A stretch of DNA of 64,000 nucleotides from Actinoplanes missouriensis 431. GTDB lineage: Bacteria; Actinomycetota; Actinomycetes; Mycobacteriales; Micromonosporaceae. Both the position numbers and the translations under genes were made by a program. The stretch is from positions 2,170,001-2,234,000 of the forward strand of contig NC_017093.1 in NCBI RefSeq assembly GCF_000284295.1, given 5' to 3'. Position 1 is the stretch's first letter; each line of letters starts with the position of its first letter. The notes beneath the pieces are model-generated. The model saw nothing but the letters and a program-made list of their open reading frames with translations. It had not been told where the DNA came from and searched no databases. This document shows positions 47,841 to 55,353 of this stretch, in pieces.

Positions 47841-48862
47841 GCTGCAGAGTCCGCCTTTCGCGAGATAAGCCCTTCCGACCGGCATGGGCCGCAGGTGGAG
47901 GCAGGGAAGCGGGGGTGACGTTCGCAGCGCTCGCCGACGGGAATGGCCTTGGCGCCTGCGGATGGCTCGCGGTTCATGCCGTTCGCAAAGCGTCCGCCCT
48001 GCCCGTTGGTCTGGCCGTACCTGGACAGGCGGCGATTGGCCTCCATGATCCAGTTTTGGAAGGTGCGGTACCAGTCGCGTTTCGTGGCGTTCTTGCCGGG
48101 TTTGGACAGCCAGTGGTTCATGAACTTCCGAACCTCTTCATCGAGGTTGACGTTCGGGTAGTCCTTGGATGCCCACTCCCGTCCTCGTCGGCATTCCTCC
48201 GTCTGGTCCCAGTCTTCGCGGAGTCGGGTGCCGTTTTCTGGCCGCGGCTTCGCTGCGGCGGGCGCTTGCGCCGGGGTATGCGGGTTGTGGGTTGGGGGAT
48301 CTACTACTAAAGCTTTAGTAACCACAACCCCGTCCGGAGGCGATGCCGCACCGGATAGCCTATTTTCCTGCGGAAACAGCCCGTCGTCAATGTCGTCACA
48401 GGATGCGGCGCCCTCCGGTCCGGATAGGCTATCGCCATCCCTATCGCCGACAGCTAGACCATCAGTCGGGAGATCAAGTCGCCGGAATTCGCCAGCCAGC
48501 CACTGCCGAAGAAGCTCGGACTCAACCTCACTGGCGGCGCGCAGGATAACCGGGCGCCGCTTGATGTTGCCGTACCCGCCGTCCCATCGGACGAACGATC
48601 GGACCAGCAGCTCCTCGGTGTCAGTGTCGAACGCAATGAACCGATGCTCCTGGAGTTCGTTCAGGGCTTCGACAACCTCAGCAGTGGTCGCGCCATGGGT
48701 CCGTGTAGACCAGCGCTTGGCGTTCAGCGACAAGACGCCGGCCGCGCTGATGTCTGGCTGGGAGGTCAGTAGCAGGTACATATGCTGGGCCTGCCGGGAC
48801 AGGTTGCGGAAGCCTTCGTTGCGCCAGATGGCGGTCGAGATGTTCGCGTAGTTGCGGGTCAT
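47837..48862 (-). CDS. Replisome organiser/helicase loader-like protein, 341 aa
   Basis: I chose the ATG at 48862, which overlaps the stop of a 35-aa frame. The N-terminal 120 residues are a winged helix (ARNYANISTAIWRNEGFRNLSRQAQHMYLLLTSQPD type). The middle is acidic and disordered, and 230-290 is a DnaD-like helical region (MNHWLSKPGKNATKRDWYRTFQNWIMEANRR). A Cys/His-rich motif (CERHPRFPASTCGPCRSEG) follows. Position next to dnaB supports helicase loading. Confidence 0.8.
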   Translation of the reverse strand: MTRNYANISTAIWRNEGFRNLSRQAQHMYLLLTSQPDISAAGVLSLNAKRWSTRTHGATTAEVVEALNELQEHRFIAFDTDTEELLVRSFVRWDGGYGNIKRRPVILRAASEVESELLRQWLAGEFRRLDLPTDGLAVGDRDGDSLSGPEGAASCDDIDDGLFPQENRLSGAASPPDGVVVTKALVVDPPTHNPHTPAQAPAAAKPRPENGTRLREDWDQTEECRRGREWASKDYPNVNLDEEVRKFMNHWLSKPGKNATKRDWYRTFQNWIMEANRRLSRYGQTNGQGGRFANGMNREPSAGAKAIPVGERCERHPRFPASTCGPCRSEGLISRKADSAA

Positions 48863-48969
48863 CAATCCGCCGCCAATAAGGTGATGGCTGGCTCGGCATC
48901 GCCGCGCCGGGCGATTGATGCGGCGGTTTTGCCCGTTGTGCCGTAGACTTCAGCCTTAAGCTTCAACAT
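48862..48969 (-). CDS. 35-aa leader peptide upstream of the replisome organiser
   Basis: The ATG at 48969 follows GGAAGGA and the TGA overlaps the next ATG. The peptide is short and mostly polar (LKLKAEVYGTTGKTAASIARRG). It resembles the small coupled frames at other operon starts and probably serves coupling. Confidence 0.5.
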   Translation of the reverse strand: MLKLKAEVYGTTGKTAASIARRGDAEPAITLLAAD

Positions 48970-49148
48970 GGCAGGTTCCTTCCGGTCGCTGCGGAACGAA
49001 TCTTGCAAGCGCGGTCATGGTGTTCCAGCACCTGGCCGCGCGTCTTTTTATTCTAGTCCAGGCGTTCGATTCCACGGCCTTCCCGCGCCTCCTTTCGGGA
49101 TTGATCCCGAGCATTTTTTATGCGCTGTGGCGGACTAAAAACAGTGCG
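48970..49148 (-). promoter_or_regulatory. AT-rich operon start region
   Basis: This gap is clearly lower in GC than its surroundings. It contains CGGGAT-TG-ATCCCG (49096-49109), which on the plus strand is followed by a T6 run and so may also terminate rightward transcripts. It also contains TAGAATAAAA-type AT-rich DNA near 49055. It is the likely promoter of the replication operon. A weak 39-codon leftward frame (48956-49075) was seen but not called. Confidence 0.45.
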
Positions 49149-49322
49149 TTACTGATCGGCAAATTGAGGCAATTTCCGGAGCCCTCGGAACGGCCGGACA
49201 ACCTCACTGCCGTCCGCCCGACGGATCCACACGTTCCGCGGACCGCCACCCGGACCCCAGCCGCAGATCACCACCACGGGCTCGCCGCGTTCCAGGTAGG
49301 TGCGGCCGGCGATCCCGCTCAC
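49149..49322 (-). CDS. Small phage protein, 57 aa
   Basis: The GTG at 49322 overlaps the upstream stop (GTGA). The protein is a small beta domain (SGIAGRTYLERGEPVVVICGWGPGG; NVWIRRADGSEVVRPFRGLRKLP). It closes the large early operon before the AT-rich gap. Confidence 0.65.
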   Translation of the reverse strand: MSGIAGRTYLERGEPVVVICGWGPGGGPRNVWIRRADGSEVVRPFRGLRKLPQFADQ

Positions 49323-49696
49323 GACGTCGCCCCGTCCAGCGCCCGCCGCGCCGTGTCGGCGATCGAATCCATTCCGATCACCAGGTCAGCGCGCGGCCCC
49401 GCGAACTCGGCGATCACCTCAAGTGCCGTCCGCAGCCGGTCAATGCCGCCATTCGGCGCCTGATACCGGCTGTCGACCACAGCGGTCTTCCCGGCCGCGG
49501 TGAGCCGGGCCCGCACGCTGTGCTCCACGATGCCGTTCGTCAGCACCACCAGCCCGGCCTGCTCCAGGGAGCGGAGCGCCGGGCCGGCGCTGGACGGGAA
49601 CGTCCACCACTGCTCGCCAACCCGGTACCGGGCGGCGAGGACGTCGAGGATCAGGTACTGGGTGGGCGGCAGTCGGTCCACGTCGATCCCGCTCAC
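49319..49696 (-). CDS. Winged-helix-like early protein, 125 aa
   Basis: The segment TQYLILDVLAARYRVGEQWWTFPSSAGPALRSLEQAGLVVLTNGI resembles a winged helix (helix-turn-helix then wing). The C-terminal half is helical (ALEVIAEFAGPRADLVIGMDSIADTARRALDG). It may regulate neighbouring genes. It is coupled on both sides. Confidence 0.65.
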   Translation of the reverse strand: MSGIDVDRLPPTQYLILDVLAARYRVGEQWWTFPSSAGPALRSLEQAGLVVLTNGIVEHSVRARLTAAGKTAVVDSRYQAPNGGIDRLRTALEVIAEFAGPRADLVIGMDSIADTARRALDGATS

Positions 49697-50019
49697 GAGT
49701 CGTCCCCGCTCAGCTCGACCTGTCCGGACTCCTTCGCGGCCCGCCAGGCGAGCGCCGTTGCCACCGCCGTGTCGTGCGCCTGGTCGAACGGCCGGGCCAG
49801 GACGCTGTTGGCGTGCCGCGCGCAGCCGCAGGTCCCGTACGGCGGATAGCTCTCGAACTCGACGCCCCGCTTCGCAGCTTCGATCGACAGTTCAGACGAT
49901 CTGCCGCCCCAGTGGCAGCGGCCCTCCAAGCAGTCGCCGCAGGTGTCGTCGAACCACTCGGCGAGGGCGTCGCCTTCGTCATCGGTGAGGTCCGGCCAGT
50001 ACGGATGCTTGCCGCTCAC
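49693..50019 (-). CDS. Cys/Trp-rich early protein, 108 aa
   Basis: I chose the GTG at 50019. Residues WFDDTCGDCLEGRCHWGGRS and YGTCGCARHANS contain six Cys that could hold one or two zinc ions. A helical C-terminus follows. No family was recognised. Confidence 0.6.
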   Translation of the reverse strand: MSGKHPYWPDLTDDEGDALAEWFDDTCGDCLEGRCHWGGRSSELSIEAAKRGVEFESYPPYGTCGCARHANSVLARPFDQAHDTAVATALAWRAAKESGQVELSGDDS

Positions 50020-50396
50020 TCCGCCCACCACCGCAGGCTGGTCAGTTCGCCGGCCCCGTCGCCGTCGTTGAGCAGGTTGCTGTGCCGCTGCACTGCATCT
50101 GCGGCGGCTTCGCGTTCCTCGGTGGTCATGTTGCGGGTCAGCCACCGCCAGTCGCCGTGTAGCCAGACGGAGTGCATGGCGCCGTCGTATGGGTCCGGGC
50201 CGAGCTCGCCAGCCCGTGCTTGGGCAACTACCTGGGCGTGGTGCTCTCGGGCGATGCTGAGTCCGTCGGCGATGCCGCGTTCACGGACCGCGCTGATGAC
50301 GTCGTGGTCGCGCCACAAGGTGTCGGCGCGACTCCGGTGTTCGCGCTCGGCAGCAGTCACGCCCCTCACTAGCGCCCGCCACGGGAACTCGGCCAT
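50016..50396 (-). CDS. Hypothetical early protein, 126 aa
   Basis: I chose the ATG at 50396. The first 60 residues are a charged helix (AAEREHRSRADTLWRDHDVISAVRERGIADGLSIAREHHAQ) and the rest is Trp/Glu-rich (MHSVWLHGDWRWLTRNMTTEEREAAADA). Stop and start codons of its neighbours overlap, so it is part of the early operon. Confidence 0.6.
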   Translation of the reverse strand: MAEFPWRALVRGVTAAEREHRSRADTLWRDHDVISAVRERGIADGLSIAREHHAQVVAQARAGELGPDPYDGAMHSVWLHGDWRWLTRNMTTEEREAAADAVQRHSNLLNDGDGAGELTSLRWWAE

Positions 50397-50788
50397 CACG
50401 CCACCGCCCTGCTCGGTGTCCGGAAGTCGCCGGCCCGGTACCGGTCGTCGATGTCGGCCGGGTTGATGCCCAACCGGTCCAGAACCTTGACCAGCCACTC
50501 GGTCGGCTCGCCGTTGAGGGCGCCGCCGTCGTAGCTGAGATCCCACAGCACGGTGGTCTGGTCGCCGCCCGCGTACGACAGGGCGACTGCGGCGGAGAGG
50601 GACGCGTCGCCGATGAGCGCCAGGTAGCCGAGGTCGGCGCCGCCCTGCCCGGCCTGGTCCCGGAACGCGGCATGCGCGGCGAAGGCCTGGGCGGCGTAGT
50701 GCCGGATCCAATCGGCGCGGTCAGCGTCACGGGTGCCAGGGGTGGGTGCGAGTTCGGTGGCCCGGTTGAGCCGGTCGATGGGGGTCAT
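50396..50788 (-). CDS. Hypothetical early protein, 130 aa
   Basis: I chose the ATG at 50788 with GAGGAGC upstream. The sequence is helical (IRHYAAQAFAAHAAFRDQAGQGGADLGYLALIGDASLSAAVALSYAGG) with Asp-rich C-terminal motifs (ADIDDRYRAGDFRTP). No family was recognised. A 59-nt gap separates it from the LuxR-type gene. Confidence 0.6.
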   Translation of the reverse strand: MTPIDRLNRATELAPTPGTRDADRADWIRHYAAQAFAAHAAFRDQAGQGGADLGYLALIGDASLSAAVALSYAGGDQTTVLWDLSYDGGALNGEPTEWLVKVLDRLGINPADIDDRYRAGDFRTPSRAVA

Positions 50789-50847
50789 GAAAGCTCCTCG
50801 TCTCGTGCAGGGGGTGAACGGCTGGGCCGCGGCGTGGTCTCGCGGCT

Positions 50848-51087
50848 TCACGTGAGCAGCCCGGCGCGGAAAGCGTTCGCGACAGCGTGTGCACGGTCGC
50901 GGGCGCCGAGTTTGCGCATGATCCGCTTTACGTGCGTTCTGACGGTCTCCGAACCGATGTACAGGTGCCGGCCGATCTCAATGTTGGTGCTCCCGGCGGC
51001 AACCAGTCGAAGTACCTGAACCTCTCGGGCGGTGAGCGGGCCGTGCAAAACGCTCGGTGCCGGATAGAAGTCGGTCCCGTAGCTCAC
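50848..51087 (-). CDS. LuxR/GerE-type helix-turn-helix regulator, 79 aa
   Basis: I chose the GTG at 51087. The whole protein is a GerE domain (LTAREVQVLRLVAAGSTNIEIGRHLYIGSETVRTHVKRIMRKLGARDRAHAVANAFRAGLL), with no sensory domain. Such stand-alone LuxR domains in phages may regulate phage or host promoters. Its neighbours are tiny coupled genes, so it is expressed early. Confidence 0.88.
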   Translation of the reverse strand: MSYGTDFYPAPSVLHGPLTAREVQVLRLVAAGSTNIEIGRHLYIGSETVRTHVKRIMRKLGARDRAHAVANAFRAGLLT

Positions 51088-51425
51088 GCGTCCACCGCCA
51101 GCCGGACGCACTCCCGGCACTGGTGCTCGTGGCCCGGCGAGCCCTTCTCGAACGGCAGTGCGCAGGGCGTCGTACCGCAGCACCAGGTGCCGCACGCTCG
51201 GGCGTCGAGGTGTGCACCGTCGTCCACCTCGCAGGCGCAGGCGATGCACTGGTTCAGCACCGCTGGCCGGGTGCCTTCCTCATGTCCCTCGTCGCCAGGG
51301 AAGGCCACCTGCCGCAGGTAGCGGTGACCGGGCGCGATGACTCGTGTGTCACCGTCATTGGCCCGCCACTGGCAGCTGAAGCAGTAGTGCGGCTTGCGGG
51401 CGGTGCGAGCGACTGTCGTGCTCAC
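51084..51425 (-). CDS. Cys-rich zinc-binding protein, 113 aa
   Basis: The GTG at 51425 starts a protein with Cys pairs CFSC, CIACAC, CGTWCCG and CREC that can form two or three zinc sites. The N-terminal motif PHYCFSCQWRAND is typical of small actinophage zinc proteins. Function unknown. Confidence 0.65.
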   Translation of the reverse strand: MSTTVARTARKPHYCFSCQWRANDGDTRVIAPGHRYLRQVAFPGDEGHEEGTRPAVLNQCIACACEVDDGAHLDARACGTWCCGTTPCALPFEKGSPGHEHQCRECVRLAVDA

Positions 51426-51736
51426 GAGGTCACCGCCTCGGCGACGGAGAGCGGCACAATCCCGAGCTGCGCAAGGTAGTCCAGCGTCTCGGCCGCACTC
51501 ATGCCGATCTCGTCGCGGCGGGCGTCACTGTTGCGCGCGGTGAAGTCGGCATCGGTCGAGTCGTGCCCGATCGTCACCGACATGTCCGCGGCCTCGGCCA
51601 GCCACGAGTGGACGGTGTAGCCGCGCGGGTTGCCAGGGAGCGGGAACTGGCGGACGGTGTGCTGCACACCGTCCTGGCGGCGAGCCCAGCGCATCGCCGC
51701 GCCGGCCTCGCGCCATCCGGGGAAGATGCGCATCAT
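51422..51736 (-). CDS. Hypothetical early protein, 104 aa
   Basis: Coupled upstream and downstream. The first half is Arg/Trp-rich (MRIFPGWREAGAAMRWARRQDGVQHTVRQFPLP), followed by an alpha-helical end (SAAETLDYLAQLGIVPLSVAEAV). An ATG at 51733 is an equally good start. No family was recognised. Confidence 0.6.
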   Translation of the reverse strand: MMRIFPGWREAGAAMRWARRQDGVQHTVRQFPLPGNPRGYTVHSWLAEAADMSVTIGHDSTDADFTARNSDARRDEIGMSAAETLDYLAQLGIVPLSVAEAVTS

Positions 51737-51960
51737 GCCACCGCCGGGTCGTCGTACTGCGCGTCCTGCCAGTCACCGGCGTAACCGTTCGCACCCCACC
51801 GGTCCATGCGTTCAGCGACAGCGTTCCAGCCGGCCTCCTCGATGCCGGGGTTGAAGTGGTCGCCGCACACGTTAGGCACGCATTTGGTGCAGCCAGCGGC
51901 GGCGGCTTGGTCCAGGGCGGCCCGGACGAGTGTGTCGTGGACGGTCTGGGCTGTCAGCAT
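51733..51960 (-). CDS. Small Cys-containing early protein, 75 aa
   Basis: I chose the ATG at 51960, coupled to its upstream neighbour. The motif CTKCVPNVCGDH could bind zinc, and an acidic region follows. Function unknown. Confidence 0.6.
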   Translation of the reverse strand: MLTAQTVHDTLVRAALDQAAAAGCTKCVPNVCGDHFNPGIEEAGWNAVAERMDRWGANGYAGDWQDAQYDDPAVA

Positions 51961-52283
51961 CACGCCACCGCCGCGAACGGTCCGAGGTCAACGTGGTAGT
52001 CACCGAGCACCGTCACCCGTGGGCAGCCGGGGATGCGCGGCTCGTCGTACGCCACGACCAGTTCGATGTCCTCGCGCCGGTTCTGCAGGACGGTGACGAT
52101 GACGCCCGTCCCGTACCGGTACGCCTGCGGGTACTGCTGGCCGACGTGCCGGATCCGCACACCGGGCGCGAACTCGCGGACGCTGTCCACGGGCTGCCAG
52201 CCGCATTCGGCGTAGGCGGCGAGCCGCCGCTGGATCTCGGCGTGGTCATCGTCGGTCAGGGTGTCGAGCGTGATCGCGGTCAT
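51960..52283 (-). CDS. Early phage protein, 107 aa
   Basis: I chose the ATG at 52283. A helix (DTLTDDDHAEIQRRLAAYAECG) precedes a small beta barrel-like part (PGVRIRHVGQQYPQAYRYGTGVIVTVLQNRREDIELVVAYDEPR), which recalls an SH3/Tudor-like fold. It could bind nucleic acid or protein. No family was recognised. Confidence 0.6.
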   Translation of the reverse strand: MTAITLDTLTDDDHAEIQRRLAAYAECGWQPVDSVREFAPGVRIRHVGQQYPQAYRYGTGVIVTVLQNRREDIELVVAYDEPRIPGCPRVTVLGDYHVDLGPFAAVA

Positions 52284-52693
52284 CGGGTGGCCTCCGCCGC
52301 GCTCAAAGTACAGATGTGCGACAGGGCGATGCACGACCCTTCACCCTCAACCCACACGACAGCGGTGTGCCCGCTCAGCAGCTCGGCCGGCGTCCGCGTG
52401 CGAGACACCTTGCCCTCGCCCTGCCGGACGCCGGTCCAGTAGCGGACGGGCGTACCGACCGGCACCGCGTCGTTGAAGTGGCCGACACGGATCCGCTCGC
52501 GGTCGTTCTTGATGACCTGCTCGGCCATCTCGTCCGTCATCCCGGCTTCTTGGAGAGTCGCGCACGGCCAGCCCACGTTTTCTTCCGGGAACTCGGCGTC
52601 GTCCGGGGTGCAGTGCAGGCAGATGAAGCCGCCGAAGATGAGTTCGTCCCAGTCGTGCAGGGCCAGCAGGGCCGGGCTGATAGCGATGGTCAT
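52280..52693 (-). CDS. Early phage protein, 137 aa
   Basis: The N-terminal half has LIFGGFICLHCTPDDAEFPEENVGWPC, and the C-terminal half a small beta barrel (FNDAVPVGTPVRYWTGVRQGEGKVSRTRTPAELLSGHTAVVWVE) typical of phage RNA/DNA-binding modules. It is coupled on both sides. Function unknown. Confidence 0.6.
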   Translation of the reverse strand: MTIAISPALLALHDWDELIFGGFICLHCTPDDAEFPEENVGWPCATLQEAGMTDEMAEQVIKNDRERIRVGHFNDAVPVGTPVRYWTGVRQGEGKVSRTRTPAELLSGHTAVVWVEGEGSCIALSHICTLSAAEATR

Positions 52694-52881
52694 CGGGCCA
52701 CCTCCGTGGCGGTCAGGTATTCGGTGATGGCGTCACGTAGCAACGCGAGATCGGCGTTGGTTTCAAGGGTGATGACCTTGTATTTGTCGTCTGTCCGATA
52801 CGAGATAACGGCGTCGTTGGCACCGGTCACGGCCCGGCGGATACGCCACGGTCCGACGGTGACGAACGCGGAGTCGGTCAT
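52690..52881 (-). CDS. Small early protein, 63 aa
   Basis: I chose the ATG at 52881. A compact beta-alpha sequence (AFVTVGPWRIRRAVTGANDAVISYRTDDKYKVITLETNADLALLRDAITEYL) suggests a small domain. Codon use is less GC-biased than in its neighbours. No family was recognised. Confidence 0.6.
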   Translation of the reverse strand: MTDSAFVTVGPWRIRRAVTGANDAVISYRTDDKYKVITLETNADLALLRDAITEYLTATEVAR

Positions 52882-53201
52882 CACGCCACCGCCGTCCGCT
52901 GCTCGTGCGCAGCAGCTACGTTGAGCAGCAGCCGGGCGAACTCCCGCAACTGCGCCGGGCTAACCTCGCGTTTGACGAAGCCGCGCGCCAGGTCGTCGTC
53001 ACCGAAATGCGCGCTGATCGTGAGCGGGCTGTGGTCGTCTTCGTGGTCGCACGGCCCGGCGTTGAGGGCGAACCCCCAGCCGATCGCCCAGTGCACGAAT
53101 TCGGGGAGCGGCTGCTCATCCTCGCCGTACTCGCGGATGATCTCCGGGTCGCTGTGGGCGGGCTTCAACGTCCACGGCGGGGGCCAGGTCGTGTCGGTCA
53201 T
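52881..53201 (-). CDS. Early phage protein, 106 aa
   Basis: The N-terminus is Trp/Pro-rich. A small beta domain (FVHWAIGWGFALNAGPCDHEDDHSPLTISAHFGDDD) precedes a helix (SPAQLREFARLLLNVAAAHE). Coupled at both ends. Function unknown. Confidence 0.6.
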   Translation of the reverse strand: MTDTTWPPPWTLKPAHSDPEIIREYGEDEQPLPEFVHWAIGWGFALNAGPCDHEDDHSPLTISAHFGDDDLARGFVKREVSPAQLREFARLLLNVAAAHEQRTAVA

Positions 53202-53398
53202 CAGAACGGCTCCTCTCCGTTGCTGCGCAGTTCGTCGGAACGCCGCGCCGCCAGGTATTCGGCGTACTGCCAGGCGGGTACGCCGTTGTCGTGCAGGACG
53301 CGCATGGCGGTGGTGATGTCGTGGTCCTGACGCGCTTCAGCAGCGGAGGTGTCGCCATCCCGCAGGGAAGGGCCGGGGTCGAGCGCGTCGAAGTTCAT
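53201..53398 (-). CDS. Small early protein, 65 aa
   Basis: I chose the ATG at 53398. A helical sequence (ARQDHDITTAMRVLHDNGVPAWQYAEYLAARRSDEL) suggests a small helix pair. Coupled to neighbours by overlap. Function unknown. Confidence 0.55.
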   Translation of the reverse strand: MNFDALDPGPSLRDGDTSAAEARQDHDITTAMRVLHDNGVPAWQYAEYLAARRSDELRSNGEEPF

Positions 53399-53643
53399 CG
53401 GGTCTCCTCCTTCAGTGCGGCGTGGAGTGCATTGCGGGCCACGGCCTCGTCGTACGGGTCGTCGGCGGACTCGATGGCGCGCACGGCAGCCTCGATGCGA
53501 CGCAGACGCTCCACCTCGGCGAGCAGGGCAGGGACGTCGCCGGCGCTGGCGTGCGCTGAGCAGCAAGGGAAGGCGTGCGGATGATCGTGGGACGCGAGGT
53601 ATCCGTCGTGGCGGGTGCGGACGGCGTCCAGGTCAAGAATCAT
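53395..53643 (-). CDS. Small early protein, 82 aa
   Basis: I chose the ATG at 53643, coupled upstream. The segment ASHDHPHAFPCCSAHASAGDV could bind metal; helices follow (ALLAEVERLRRIEAAVRAIESADD). No family was recognised. Confidence 0.55.
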   Translation of the reverse strand: MILDLDAVRTRHDGYLASHDHPHAFPCCSAHASAGDVPALLAEVERLRRIEAAVRAIESADDPYDEAVARNALHAALKEETR

Positions 53644-53876
53644 CGGTTGTCCCGCTCGATCTCCTCGTCGGTCCACTCCCGGACCCGGACCTGCGTGTCC
53701 TGGCCGCCGTGTACCGGGTGGCCCGGTCCGAACGCGCACCAGACGCTCTCGTCGTCGCTGAGCCGGTGGTGGTAGCCGCACCGGGGGTCGGCGATCAGAC
53801 CGGCGTCACTGGCGCGCTTGGCGGGCTCGAACGGGTGGGCGGGGATCGTGACGATGGCGGGAAGGTTGATGGTCAT
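53640..53876 (-). CDS. Small early protein, 78 aa
   Basis: The sequence has a beta N-terminus (TINLPAIVTIPAHPFEP) and Cys/His residues (DPRCGYHHRLSDDESVWCAFGPGHP) that may bind metal. It is coupled to the first gene of the operon. Function unknown. Confidence 0.55.
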   Translation of the reverse strand: MTINLPAIVTIPAHPFEPAKRASDAGLIADPRCGYHHRLSDDESVWCAFGPGHPVHGGQDTQVRVREWTDEEIERDNR

Positions 53877-54079
53877 CAGCTCTCGTCCTCCTCAACCCAC
53901 ACGTCCACGAGCGTGAAGACGTACTCGGTGAGCGCATCGGCTTGCTGGTCGCGCGACATGGCGCGCCATTCACCCCACGTGTAGCCGAGCTCGTCGGCGC
54001 CGTTGCGGCTGTTGAACTGGGCGTCGCGGCTGCTGGAGTAGCCAACCTTCACCGGATCACTGTCAGCGTGTTTGGGCAC
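53876..54079 (-). CDS. First protein of the early operon, 67 aa
   Basis: I chose the GTG at 54079, preceded by a strong GAGGAGG. The polypeptide (KHADSDPVKVGYSSSRDAQFNSRNGADELGYTWGEWRAMSRDQQADAL) is acidic with a terminal helix. It is the promoter-proximal gene of a leftward operon that is divergent from the HTH regulator at 54137. Confidence 0.6.
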   Translation of the reverse strand: MPKHADSDPVKVGYSSSRDAQFNSRNGADELGYTWGEWRAMSRDQQADALTEYVFTLVDVWVEEDES

Positions 54080-54105
54080 TTGGCCTCCTCGGTTCGGGGA
54101 TTGGA

Positions 54106-54137
54106 TGCCACACCAGTGTGGCCTACACTGTGTGGCA
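54106..54137. promoter_or_regulatory. Overlapping operator dyads at the divergent early promoter
   Basis: CCACAC-CA-GTGTGG (54108-54121) is a perfect 6-2-6 dyad. TGCCACAC (54106-54113) and GTGTGGCA (54130-54137) form a larger 8-bp one. The -10 candidate TACACT (54124-54129) of the rightward regulator lies between the half-sites and ends 7 nt before its ATG. Binding there would repress both directions. Confidence 0.65.
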
Positions 54138-54436
54138 TGACAAGTCAGCTGTTCGTGCCACCGGGTGTAGGCCACCTCCGTGTCTGTCAGAATTTGTCCG
54201 TGACGGACAAACAATTGGCCGACGCGCTGCGCTCCTTTAAGCGCGCCGAAAGCGTCCTCGACGAGCGGCGGCAGGAGTTGTTCAAGGCGATCGGCCGCGC
54301 CATCGTTGAGAACGGCGAGCGGCAGGCTGCCGTCGTTGAGCAGACCGGCTACACCCGTGAGCACGTCCGGCGCATCTGCGCGGCCTATGTCCGGTGGAAG
54401 TCGGGCGAAACCACGACCCTGAAGATTGCGCGGTAG
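54137..54436 (+). CDS. Helix-turn-helix switch regulator, 99 aa
   Basis: The ATG is leaderless-like (TACACT plus 7 nt). A coiled helix (RRQELFKAIGRAIVENGERQAAVVEQTGYTREHVRRICAAYVRWK) contains an HTH whose recognition helix GYTREHVRRI parallels GWTREYVSRV in the protein at 63051. It is divergent from the long early operon and sits on its operator, so it is the best candidate for the phage repressor or switch protein. Confidence 0.72.
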   Translation: MTSQLFVPPGVGHLRVCQNLSVTDKQLADALRSFKRAESVLDERRQELFKAIGRAIVENGERQAAVVEQTGYTREHVRRICAAYVRWKSGETTTLKIAR

Positions 54437-54439
54437 TCG

Positions 54440-55000
54440 ATGTCCGACGGAGATCTGCTCCCCACTGCGGTTTATCGGCTGTTCTCGACCGAAGGTGGGT
54501 TGCTCTATGTGGGCATGGGCGACGGCTTCACGCGCATCAAGGCCCATCTCCGCAAGAAGCCCTGGCGTGCCGAGATCGACCCCACGCGCACCCAGGTTGA
54601 ATGGTTCGGTACGCGCGCCGAAGCGGCCCGGCAAGAAACCCAAGCCATCCGCACAGAAGCGCCCAGGTACAACATCGCTGGCACCTCTCGTGCCCACGCA
54701 CTGGGCCACACCGCGTATCGACGCAAACATGGCGGCGTTGAGCCGAAACCATTCAAGACGCGGCACTTCGTGGGAGCGGGTGAGATCGGCGACCGACTCG
54801 GCGTCTCCCGCCAGCGTGTCCAGCAACTGATCGCCAAACCCGACTTCCCCGCGCCCTACGACGAAATCCAAATGGGCAAGGTCTGGCGCATCGCCGACAT
54901 CGAAGCCTGGATCCGAGAGCATCGGCCCGCGCTCGCCGACAGTGAGCCTGCGCCCACCGCTACGCCCACCCGCAAAGGACCGCGCAAGCCGCCGAGCTGA
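54440..55000 (+). CDS. GIY-YIG nuclease-like domain fused to AlpA-type HTH, 186 aa
   Basis: The ATG lies 3 nt after the regulator gene, so both are one operon. Residues 10-85 resemble a GIY-YIG domain (AVYRLFSTEGGLLYVGMGDGFTRIKAH, with YVG and an Arg-rich helix). Residues 115-165 are an HTH_17/AlpA domain (AGEIGDRLGVSRQRVQQLIAKPDFPAPYDEIQMGKVWRIADIEAWIREH). It could be a sequence-guided nicking enzyme or an accessory regulator. Catalytic status is unproven. Confidence 0.65.
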   Translation: MSDGDLLPTAVYRLFSTEGGLLYVGMGDGFTRIKAHLRKKPWRAEIDPTRTQVEWFGTRAEAARQETQAIRTEAPRYNIAGTSRAHALGHTAYRRKHGGVEPKPFKTRHFVGAGEIGDRLGVSRQRVQQLIAKPDFPAPYDEIQMGKVWRIADIEAWIREHRPALADSEPAPTATPTRKGPRKPPS

Positions 55001-55002
55001 CC

Positions 55003-55353
55003 TCACCGCTCACCGTCCGGCAGCTCACCAGCGCCCGAACACGGCGTCTCGGACCGTTCCACCCCGTCCACCGTGCGCACCCACGCCCCGTGCGCCACGA
55101 TTCGGCCGTCCTCGGTCGCGATGTCACCACCGCACACCGGGCACACGCCATGCAGTCCTGCCAGCAGTGCCACACAGCGGCCGTGGGCCTCGGCAGGCGG
55201 GTCGGCCGGCTGAATCACCGGCACAAACCCGTCCTGGCCTTTGCCCGGCGTCAACGGCCAGCCGCACAGCATCAGCCGCGCACCAGCCCGGCGCACACAC
55301 CACACGTCGCCGCGGGCACCCGGCACCGCCCACTCGAAACCGTCCGGCAGCAT
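55003..55353 (-). CDS. Cys-containing early protein, 116 aa
   Basis: The gene is convergent with the GIY-YIG gene, 2 nt apart. CVR, CGW and CPVCGGDI motifs suggest a zinc site. The sequence is otherwise Gly/Pro-rich. It is the last gene of the rightmost early operon. Confidence 0.6.
   Translation of the reverse strand: MLPDGFEWAVPGARGDVWCVRRAGARLMLCGWPLTPGKGQDGFVPVIQPADPPAEAHGRCVALLAGLHGVCPVCGGDIATEDGRIVAHGAWVRTVDGVERSETPCSGAGELPDGER

Noticed and set aside
48956..49075. 39-aa leftward frame before the replication operon
   Set aside because: The ribosome site is badly spaced and the frame overlaps the better-supported 35-aa leader.
49161..49175. Operator dyad AAATTG-AGG-CAATTT
   Set aside because: It lies inside the coding end of the 57-aa gene (codons for KLPQF), so it is probably coincidental.
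53876..55006. A 376-aa leftward protein
   Set aside because: Only its last 67 codons follow a strong ribosome site and resemble protein; the rest is antisense to the regulator and GIY-YIG genes.
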